Source: Elysia marginata
Taxonomy: Eukaryota; Mollusca; Gastropoda; Plakobranchidae
Length of the DNA: 29,561 nucleotides
NCBI GenBank assembly: GCA_019649035.1
Contig: BMAT01011040.1
Span: forward strand, 50,936-80,496
Direction: 5' to 3'
This document shows positions 1 to 7,968 of this stretch, in pieces; within the stretch, counting starts at the first letter, position 1; every line of letters begins with the position of its first letter. The position numbers and the translations under genes were made by a program. The notes under the pieces are model-generated. The model was not told the origin of the DNA and did no database searches. It saw nothing but the letters and a program-made list of their open reading frames with translations.

Positions 1-119
1 GACTAAACAAATGAGCTTCGGCTCTACGCCTTCGTCATACAAAAAAAAGCTCACTTGTACCGTCCCGATTTTTAGAGCTAAAATATATACCTTAATTGAA
101 AAAAATTGACTTGTTTATC

Positions 120-232
120 CGTACAGCTTTGCAGCGACTCCTGTTCAATTTATTATTCAAAAGGTCGTTGGTTCGATTTCAACAGCAGTTCAAGTTACCA
201 TTGGTGCAAGAGCGATGGTATCGGTTATTAAA
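120..232 (+). repeat. possible tRNA-derived SINE fragment
   Basis: Around 169-179 there is a sequence close to a pol III B box (ggttcgatttc against the consensus GGTTCGANTCC). It is preceded by a stretch laid out like a tRNA anticodon region (around 140-165) and followed by a non-tRNA body and a short A run near 228-235. The A box is degenerate and I cannot fix the ends or see target duplications. It could be an old SINE head or a chance B-box match. Confidence 0.28.
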
Positions 233-376
233 AAAATGTTGGAGGTGGTCTCTGAACCTCAAGGACGACCGATGACCTGAATTTTCGCACCTTATTTGGG
301 TTTACGTAGTTAACGTGAGTCCATTCTGGACCTGTAGAGTCGAGAGCATATTATGGGACACTGGAACTGCCGGTAG

Positions 377-513
377 TTATTAGAGACCTTAAGCACACGC
401 ACCGTGTCTCACTAGGCGTACGTAAAAATCGAAAAGTAGGTCGAGTGTAAACTCCAAAAATAATGAATTCAGTTTCTAAAAAAATGTTTTTAATAGACCC
501 ACAGACGTTCCCG
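377..513 (+). repeat. single diverged arm of the foldback repeat family
   Basis: This stretch matches the left arm of the palindrome at 23673-23956: the shared start gttattagagacct, the block agcacacgcaccgtgtctca, the run aataatgaa followed by cagtttctaaa, and the end tagacccacagacgtt. It is diverged from the 23.7-kb copy, with substitutions and small insertions such as extra bases near 481-491. No opposite arm is visible downstream, so this copy is one-sided. It lies directly beyond the stop codon of the reverse transcriptase remnant on the minus strand. It may be an independent insertion or the 3' tail of that retroelement. Confidence 0.75.
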
Positions 514-545
514 TCATGCTCACGCGTTGCTGCTTAAAGTCCGTA

Positions 546-1364
546 TTATTTAACAAAAAAACGTGAGATAACGTGAGATAACGCACAGACAGACGCGACT
601 CTGTGACGACGCTCTCGAGCGTTCTGCGCCTGGTTGTGACGCTCTTCCTCTAGTTAGGCTCAATGCTTTCTTGATCAGAGCACGTCACTGCTGTCTGTCT
701 TGATCTTTTATGAGGCCAAGATCGTTAAGCTTGATGTCACTACTTCGTTTCGAAGGGCGGCCTGCGTTAGCTCACCCAACAGAAACTGTTATGTGACGCG
801 GTGTTCCTCCATCCCGATCATGTGGCCAGACAAGCGCAGTTGAGTCCTCAGAACCGTTTACTGGCGTTAACCCTTGATTGGTGGAGACTGGTTCAGTTGA
901 AGACTTCTATGTCGGTTACCCTGTCCTGTCACTTCATGCCAACGACTGAGCGTAGAGCACGCTGTTAGAATTTTTCCAGCAGTTACAGGCGTTGTCGGTG
1001 TACAGTCCAGGCTTCGCAGCCTCATAGGAGCAATGAGAAGATAACGGCTTGTACACCTTGAGTTTTATTTCCAAAATAAAGATGTAGTGGTTGTTAACTC
1101 TGTAGCGACTGATTTGCTTAGCGGTAGAGACTGGTTAACCCTGTTGCGACTGATTTGCTTTGCTGACCTTGGCCGCGATCTCTTTGTCCAGGGAACCGTC
1201 GCTAGAAAATGACCCTTTCTACAAATAAAGCTTTCCACAGTTTTCAGGTCTTTGCCGTCGATGGTGAGGCTTGGCTGCAGAGTGTTGGAGTTGGGTGCTA
1301 GTTGAAATAACATCTCGGTTTTCCCCAGGCTGGCGGTGAGACCAAAGTCGTTATTTGATGCATC
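546..1364 (-). pseudogene. LINE reverse transcriptase remnant, C-terminal part
   Basis: Read on the minus strand, conserved blocks of a non-LTR retrotransposon endonuclease/reverse transcriptase appear in the right order but in shifting frames. They are FGLTASLGKTEMLFQLAPN and TIDGKDLKTVESF (about 1350-1220), DGSLDKEIAAKVSKANQ (about 1200-1150), KLKVYK (about 1060-1045), an HMIGMEEHR block (about 826-800) and a basic EEERHNQ...RERRHRVAS tail (about 650-590), with a stop at 546-548. This family is annotated widely in molluscs, fish and other animals. The region lies C-terminal to the catalytic aspartates, so endonuclease, fingers and palm are missing. At least three frameshifts and internal stops make it non-functional. 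The 5' truncation runs into a GATA/GACA microsatellite at 1367, typical of an incomplete LINE insertion. Clade (RTE-like or Jockey-like) is not resolved. Confidence 0.85.
1093..1161. repeat. 41-bp tandem duplication inside the LINE remnant
   Basis: The sequence gttaactctgtagcgactga and its continuation at 1093-1120 recurs with few changes at 1134-1161, giving a period of 41 bp. In the minus-strand reading it duplicates the AKANQS-like segment of the reverse transcriptase. It probably arose after insertion and is one of the lesions that break the reading frame. Confidence 0.7.
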
Positions 1365-1366
1365 AA

Positions 1367-1500
1367 GATAGACAGACGGATGAGTAGATAGATTAATTGA
1401 GACATAGATTGGGAGAAAGAGGGGTAGATACATAGATACCTGTAGTTTTACAGAATGGAAAGATAAAGAAAGAGAAAGAGAAGGAGGAAGAGAGGGTGAA
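1367..1500. repeat. degenerate GATA/GACA and purine-rich simple repeat
   Basis: Imperfect gata, gaca and agag units run through 1367-1500 (gatagacagacgg, gtagataga, agaaagagaaagagaagg). The minus-strand translation is low-complexity serine, leucine and proline. It marks the truncated 5' side of the LINE remnant. Confidence 0.7.
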
Positions 1501-1517
1501 ATAGAAAATTTGGAGTA

Positions 1518-1697
1518 ATGCGGGACACCAAATTTACTTTCTTTGCCTTGGTCAGTCTGTCCTGTCACTTGCTGGACACGAACTCGATAGATGGACTCTG
1601 TCCGACCTTTCCTACGCATCAACAATTCATGTACCCACCTTCTCGGACAAGGGCCAGAGACTCGGAAATAAGTTTTAGTGCGTTTGCCGCCCGCCAT
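1518..1697 (-). other. unrecognised coding-like segment
   Basis: On the minus strand this stretch is open for about 60 codons from an ATG (start MAGGKRTKTYFRVSGPCPRR), with a mixed and rather basic composition, before running into the low-complexity repeat. I do not recognise it. It is less AT-rich than its surroundings and lies just upstream, in minus orientation, of the LINE remnant. It could be a scrap of another repeat or a chance open frame. Confidence 0.15.
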
Positions 1698-1775
1698 CCG
1701 AATAGAAAAAGTTTTCTTTTTCAGGACTCACAATATCTAATGCCTGTCTTTGTTTTAACAACAGTTAAAAGATAA

Positions 1776-2499
1776 GATTAAAGCTTTTTGTGATGCCTTT
1801 GTTGGGCTTGGTTCAATGCCGTGGCTATTGCTCCTTTACACCAAGCTAAATAGAATATCGTAACAAGAGAACTACATTTAAAAAAATTATGAAATGTGTG
1901 CATTAGATTATTTTTTTAATCTTTCCAGTTATTTAATTATTTCTTTAAGTTTTTCAATTTATTAGAATAGGATGAGATCTGAATATAAAATTATGTTACT
2001 ATAAATCAGTCATTGCTGTACATATCGACTGGTGAGCTCTGTTTCCAGCGATGCATTTTTTTTAAAGTTCATACCAAGAGAGGATGAGATAAGATAAGAT
2101 GAATGTTAAACAAGCAACATTTATGTTAATGTTATACACGAAAATAAATCCTATCTCAAAAAGCATTCTTTCTTTTCTGTCACCTCTTCACCCCCCTCCC
2201 CCATACACACTTTCATGCACACACGCATAATATCTCCTTCCCTTACTTTTACTTTTAGGTACAAGAAAGTGATATTACGCACCATTTGTACAGTTTCCAT
2301 ATCATTTCATATAGATCTCAAAAGCCTATAAGAAACGGGGTAAAGGAGATCTTATACTTCTCAGTCCTCGAAATAGGTTACATTATGCTTTAATGCTAAA
2401 AGCTTTAAATTGGAGTACTAAAAGGCAATCTGAATGAAAAAGCCGAGAATGATGGTAGTGATTGTTGTAGTGGTACAAGAAGCTGACTACAGGCTGACA
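1776..2499. other. AT-rich noncoding stretch
   Basis: No gene is recognised. It has T- and A-rich runs, a pyrimidine-rich tract (about 2170-2258) ending in an AG, and a 27-codon open stretch after it (2259-2339) that I treat only as a hypothetical exon. Confidence 0.5.
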
Positions 2500-2520
2500 G
2501 GGGGGGAGGGGGGGGGGGGG
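2500..2520 (+). repeat. poly-G tract (G7-A-G13)
   Basis: Seven Gs, one A and thirteen Gs lie in a row. Such a run can form a G-quadruplex and is prone to length change and sequencing error. Nothing around it shows a regulatory role. Confidence 0.9.
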
Positions 2521-3728
2521 TTAAAAATCAACAGAAATGCTAACGTCATTAAAGAACGGTCCCTAATGATGCCGGTGTTGATAGAGATGGTAATGACGAT
2601 TTTGTCCTTAAATCATGGTGATGATGATATATTTGTGATAAGAAAGATGGATAATGAAGTTTGTGGGGACAGCTGTAATCCAAATTGACAGCGGTTGTTT
2701 GCAGTGTGTACCAACGGGAGCTTTTTACTTTGCCAAGGTCGTCTGGCATCCGCTTCCTGATTGCAGAGCCCTATACAAGGTGTTGGCTTCCATTTTCATT
2801 AGAAAATCTCGACGAGCATTCGTCACTACACTTTTCATAATATTTATCTCTTTCCTTTCCAGTACCTCGACAGCTTTCACAAATTTTCCGTCGCCAATCT
2901 AGGTATTCAAACGCAGAACATAAAGGTGTTGTGGTCTTCACAGAAGTACCTCAGCGAGAAATGAAAAACTAGGAAGAGATAATCATCAAAGGAACAAAGA
3001 GTTTGTGTATAAAAGCAAAGAAAAAACAACCCATCTCTCCACCCTTATTGGGTACTGTGCCTATGAGGTCTCGAGTGTTTCCACGCAGCTTATATTTCAT
3101 CCTACAATCTCTTTGATCATCATAATGCCCACATAAAATTTGGTAAAATCTTAATTTCTATTTCTTGCTTCTTTAAAATCAGATTAGGGAAAATGGAAAA
3201 AAAATTCCTAACTACATGCAGGGCAACAAACAATTTTTTTTGCTAGTGATAGCGATTCGCACATCATTCTTTCATCCTTTTATCTAAACATTTTTTTAAT
3301 AATTAGGTGCTACTTTATTTTATTCATTCGTTTTTTACTAGGATAATGAACCAAGCTTACATGTCTTTCAGGAAATCTATTAACCTGTATAATTGTTTGG
3401 GTCTATCAAACCGCATGATTTTTTACTCTGATGAAAACCATATGCTGTGTTTTTCTTTCAAAGTTGATACATTAACGGTAAATGACAGTCTTCAAGCAGA
3501 GTAAATGCACAATTAGCTGCTTATATTTTACTCACGAGAGTTTCACCTTCCTTACCTGCAATTTAAGCTAAACTTTGCTCCAGTAGACAAGGGAGAACAA
3601 AACAATTCGAAATGTTTACTTCTTCCTCTCTTCCACTGTGTTCAAAACTCAAGATGACTGTACTAAACAGGTCTGAACGTAAACAAACTGGACCATTGAG
3701 AGTTCTAGTGATTCTTCTTATTTGAGTC
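2521..3728. other. AT-rich noncoding stretch
   Basis: No gene is recognised. A strong polypyrimidine tract with AG (about 2843-2862) is followed by a 33-codon open frame ending in TGA at 2962-2964, noted as a hypothetical terminal exon. The rest is T-rich unique-looking sequence. Confidence 0.5.
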
Positions 3729-3733
3729 GTTAG

Positions 3734-3922
3734 TATGGGACTGTTTCACGACTCATCTCTCATGTGTGGAAAATTCAAAAGGTGGGATCACAAGCGAACT
3801 TTTCTTTGGGCGAGGTGGTTTATTCGAATAACTCTAGTGCTGGATCAAAGCCTAAAACTCACTATTGCTCAAGAGAAACTACTCTCAGAGAATTTTTATA
3901 AGGTCCATGGAACAGTCCCATA
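3734..3922. mobile_element. candidate MITE with 12-bp terminal inverted repeats
   Basis: The left end tatgggactgtt (3734-3745) and right end aacagtcccata (3911-3922) are exact reverse complements. The 5 bp outside each end are the same, gttag at 3729-3733 and gttag at 3923-3927, as expected for a target-site duplication. The 189-bp body has no transposase; its open frame simply starts within the left repeat. Small size, perfect short inverted ends and duplicated flanks fit a non-autonomous DNA transposon. A TA target duplication with 10-bp inverted ends is an alternative reading, since each repeat begins or ends in TA. Superfamily is not assigned and I see no second copy here. Confidence 0.6.
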
Positions 3923-3927
3923 GTTAG

Positions 3928-4270
3928 AACAATTTAGAACTCTAGAAATAATTTGCTGTTAAGAGCAGGCCTAAAACAAATTTAAATGTAAATATAAAGG
4001 GTCAAGGCGGCTTCGGTTGTTGAGAGTCTGTTCTGTTTTCTGTACTATCAAACTAAGGCACTCTGCTGGTTGGGTCCGAAGTAGAATATGACAAGTTATT
4101 GTGCGTTCGAGGAATTGATAAATAACATCATATCGTGCTCAAAGTCCAACACCCACCTCGCGTGGTAAGCACTAAGCAGGGGTTAAAAAATGTACTTTAG
4201 TTGTAGAAAAAATATCTTCTCACGCACATTTGGCGAACGAATGGGGCGAAATACTCGACCATCAAATCCA
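3928..4270. other. unique AT-rich noncoding stretch
   Basis: No gene, RNA gene or repeat is recognised between the MITE candidate and the 44-bp repeat. Confidence 0.5.
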
Positions 4271-4402
4271 TTATTTATCAGAATCGATACTGAGCAAGAG
4301 TGGCTCAAATGGCATTATTTATTACTATCGATACCAAGTTAAGATGGCTCATATGGCATGTTACATTTTATTAGCTCGAATAGCAGTGGCTCAAAGGAAT
4401 CG
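4271..4402. repeat. degenerate 44-bp tandem repeat, about 3 copies
   Basis: The block tggctcaaatggcat (4301-4315) returns as tggctcatatggcat (4345-4359) and again as tggctcaaaggaat (4387-4400), at spacings of 44 and 42 bp. Each is preceded by a related attta...gatac segment. The open frame across it (4230-4574) has no recognisable domain and the period is not a multiple of three. Confidence 0.55.
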
Positions 4403-6040
4403 TGCCCCTAAATTTCGCATCCACCCTCATCTCAAACTCGCACAAACTAAGCACACAAACGTTCACCATTGTTGGAGCTATGTTCACAATGAGATAGAGG
4501 AGATGGTACCTGCTATGAACTTTTATACTCGTAGGGTAGTCAAACAAACCTGCTTATGTGCGGCTTACAACTAGGGTTTATTATGCACATCGGAAAGTCA
4601 CACCAGAGCGTTCATAAACACAAAAGTCATTTTGACATGGAATAATATTTTGACGTGAATGTAGTAAAACCACTGCCGTCATCGGATTACCATGAGCTAT
4701 GGCAGATACAATGGCACTGTGCCACCAGCAAAATCCTTTGAATAGTAAACTCTATAGTTTTGTGAGCTCACTCGTAATTTGAAAACGTATCAAAGCATTT
4801 TCAGTGGGACTTAAGGAATTATTCCTCTAAAAAGAGCTTTGCCAAGTTTAGGCAGGAAAGCACTGTTGCACTGTTATGTATTTTATTAAAATATGTTCCA
4901 GGGAAGATAACTAATATAGTTTATTTGTATCAATGTAAGCGAGTTAGTTACACAATGTTTCCTTATCTAAAGACAGAGCTCCCAGAGGATTTTAACTAAT
5001 TTGAAGACCTTGCGACTTTTGCTTAGTTAAAATCAATTCTTTACTCGAGCAGGCTACCTTGTTTTAACAACCTTGTTTTAATATGTACCATATATAAATA
5101 CTGCACCATTATGCTGAAATCAAGACCTTGTAAGATTCTATCGAACATTAGTGGGCTGTTTATGGCGTTCCAAGGCCCGACTTCAGAAAAAGCTAATCTC
5201 ACAACACACAAATGTTTAAATGTGTACAATGAAGAGACAGTACTAGCAAACATTTCAATTTTTTTGAAACCCACGGAATCAAAATTTTTACCTTCAGATT
5301 ATCCAAATATTAATTATCAGTATGCGTTACACATGAAGGAGGCAATCAGTAATGTATTACAGTTCAACTATTATAGACTCGGCTTAAAAGATTAGTGACT
5401 CGCAATAAATTTTGGAGTTACCTTTGAGTCTTACGATATTAAATGTAGCTAACCAGAATTTTACATCTTAACTTTGATAATATTTAAAAAAAATTGTAAA
5501 TTAAAACTTATAATTTTACATTTTGTGTTATAATAATTGTTTTTAAAAGTACCCGCACAACACACTGTTTTTATCAATACCTTTTGGTCGTTCACTTCTC
5601 AGAGTCAAATGTACAAACGTCGATCAGAGACGCGCTCAGTTTGAACTTCCAGTTGAAATCTGAAAGGAACAAACACGTAAACGACTTATAAGTTCATGAG
5701 ATAAATAAACAAACTAAGAGTATAAAGAAAACACAAACTAAGAAACTGGATGAAAACCTCCAAAATTGAGCAAAGAAGTAACACTTATACCCGAAGAGTA
5801 TAAAGTTTCTAACCACAGAGTAGACTCTCCCTGACAGAAAACTTTTTTTAAAAACTCTGGTAACACGATAATGTGCCGCTCGATGATCAAAGCCGATCAA
5901 TTTTATTTAAATACCTTTGAAAACTTACGATTACTGAAAAAGATATAATTAACCACAGATTTACTAAAGATTAAAGTTCAAGCAATCCAACACGTTTAAT
6001 GTACCGTGCGCGCTTTCTAAACAGTATTATTATGTAGTTT
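4403..6040. other. AT-rich noncoding stretch
   Basis: I see no gene, tRNA or repeat family. Short open frames on both strands around 5041-5395 overlap each other and match nothing I recognise. Confidence 0.5.
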
Positions 6041-6088
6041 CGGAGAAGAGGGGTAAGAAGGGGAAGAGGGGGGGGGGGGGGTGGAGGA
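6041..6088 (+). repeat. purine tract with G14 run
   Basis: A nearly pure purine run (ggagaagaggggtaagaagg...) leads into 14 consecutive Gs at 6068-6081 and then tggagg. It has several GGG or GGGG blocks, so both quadruplex and triplex structures are possible. Confidence 0.85.
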
Positions 6089-6411
6089 TTTAAAAAATCT
6101 TCTTTGGAGCTTGACAGAATATGGGCCGAAAGACTAAAATGAGTCTATTCGGGACGATACCTCTCGTAAATTCCTGTAAAATCTTAATATTAAAAACCAA
6201 CAGAACTTAGGAAAAGGCATTGTGTTTGTACATTAGACATGATGCAGCTGAGGTCTTTTCACGTGTTCATATGTAACATATTGTACAAGTTCATTATAAC
6301 GTATGTTATGAAAATATTCCAATACTTTTTTTTTTGTTGACTGCTTGCTGCAGATGGTTTACACACCGCCACCAGAAGCGACTCCTAGGGGGCATACGAC
6401 CCAAATAAAAA

Positions 6412-6554
6412 GATCCCCTTTTTTCTGAATATTTTATAACCTATTACACCAGTTCGTTTTTATTTTCAGTTTTAGTCCCACACTCGAGACACCAATCATG
6501 TTAACACCTCCCCTCAGGGAGGAAATTGTCATTTACTTACAGAAAAAGGGGATC
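6412..6554. repeat. spaced inverted repeat, 15-16-bp arms
   Basis: Left arm gatccccttttttctg (6412-6427) pairs with right arm cagaaaaaggggatc (6540-6554), differing only in one T/A of the homopolymer. The 112-bp spacer shows nothing recognisable. I see no clear duplicated flank, so this may be a hairpin or an eroded transposon. Confidence 0.5.
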
Positions 6555-7590
6555 GTTGCCACGGTAACGCTAAAATAGACAAAATGAAACAAGACATTTT
6601 CTGGGTAGAGATACTGGTTTCCGTCGCTTATTTCTTCGCGATATCGGACATACTCATTCCGGCGCTTTAATTTAATTTAAACTTTCTTTTGTTCACTTGC
6701 CGACCTAATTTCTATAATTATACGCAGATCCTAATTGATGTCTCTGTGTGGAGTAGCCTATATAAATTAAACAGAAGCAGAGACAAAAAAAAGAGAGAAA
6801 TGGCAGAAAAGAGACAGGATAAGAGTAAGATAAAGGAATTGGTTATTGAAAAAGCTTGATGAACTAAACGCTTAACACTCATTAAGAAGAAGAAGAAGAA
6901 GAGGAAAAAGAAGAAGGAAAAGAAGAAGATAAAAGGACGATGGGGATTAGCAAAAGGAAAAAAAAACTTATTAATAAAGTATAAAGTCTTTGGCTACTTT
7001 TTAAAGTTATCATCAGGTGAGGTATCTAACCACTGAAGCCGATTCTTCGAAGCTTTACTTATTTTGGCCCTTTGATCGCGGATGCGAAATTAATGATCTC
7101 TTTAAAAAAAGTGTCCAGCAGCCAACGATACTTCATGAAAAAAAGAACATAAACAGCAGTAAATTTTAATACGGTACTCGTTTCTTTTAAATTCATTTTC
7201 TTCGGTTTCGTAATAGTTACTGAATTCGAAACCTGAAACAGTTGAATTCATTGTTAATGACAGAAGCCGTGTATGTGGTTTTTAGCGTTTTTTTTTGTTT
7301 TTATTTAGGGGGGGGCACTTCAACAGTCGCAGTGAAAAAAAGCATGAAAATGCTTCGTCGATGGATGAAAAAAAACCAAATAATTAAGACTTCATAAATA
7401 GGAAACTAAACTGATTTTTGTTACCCGTGATCAGAGCAAGAAAACTGGAGTGGAAACCAAAAAGCATCGGGTAACAGTCAAACCGAGGGAGAGACGTACG
7501 TTGGAGTAGGGAAAAATTATGATATGTGTGAAGTAGGTTAATGATAGCAGAATAGTTATTGTTGATGTGGATATAGAAGATTGGCGAGGG
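6555..7590. other. AT-rich noncoding stretch with GAA tract
   Basis: A GAA-rich purine tract lies at about 6884-6960 and a G8 run at 7308-7315. No coding or RNA gene is seen. Confidence 0.5.
6884..6960. repeat. GAA-rich polypurine microsatellite
   Basis: Repeated gaa units (attaagaagaagaagaagaa, then mixed gga/aaa/gaa) make an almost pure purine strand of about 75 bases. Confidence 0.85.
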
Positions 7591-7599
7591 AAAGAGAAA

Positions 7600-7653
<54 letters not shown>

Positions 7654-7812
7654 GAGAATGAGAGGCAGTTAGACTAAGCACTTGTGATATAGAAAGGGAA
7701 GGGGAACGAAAATAGTAAAAAAGAAACAGAGGAAAAGAGGAGGAGATGGATAGAGAGAGGAAATAGAGAGGGATAGAGAGAGAAAAATAAGAAGAAAAGC
7801 ATGAGAGCATGG
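7591..7812. repeat. (GA)n microsatellite and polypurine tract
   Basis: A core of ga dinucleotides (about 7592-7657, with a few interruptions) continues into a purine-rich, degenerate gaga/gata stretch to about 7812. The minus-strand open frame here reads only serine, leucine and phenylalanine repeats and is not a gene. Confidence 0.92.
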
Positions 7813-7867
7813 AGTTACTGTTGCCGTAAATCAAATAGGAAGCATCACAAACGGCTAGTTCTGGACA

Positions 7868-7968
7868 GAGAAGTGCAGAGATAGATAGAGAAAGAGAGAG
7901 AGGGGGGGGGGAGACAGAGAGACAGACAGACAGACAGACAGTAAAACAGACGGAGAAAGAGAGAGTGG
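7868..7968. repeat. GATA/GA/GACA microsatellite with G10 run
   Basis: The units atag, gaga, a run of ten Gs (7902-7911) and gaca (about 7914-7940) follow each other. With the 7591-7812 tract it forms about 380 bp of strongly purine-biased DNA. Confidence 0.88.

Noticed and set aside
4150-4185. 5S rRNA-like actaagcagggg
   Set aside because: Only about ten bases match the 5S internal control region and no other part of 5S RNA is present.
5041-5395. Overlapping open frames on both strands
   Set aside because: Neither has a recognisable domain and they overlap on opposite strands, as expected from chance.
7556-7834. 92-codon minus-strand open frame
   Set aside because: It reads across the GA microsatellite; the translation is serine/leucine/phenylalanine low complexity.
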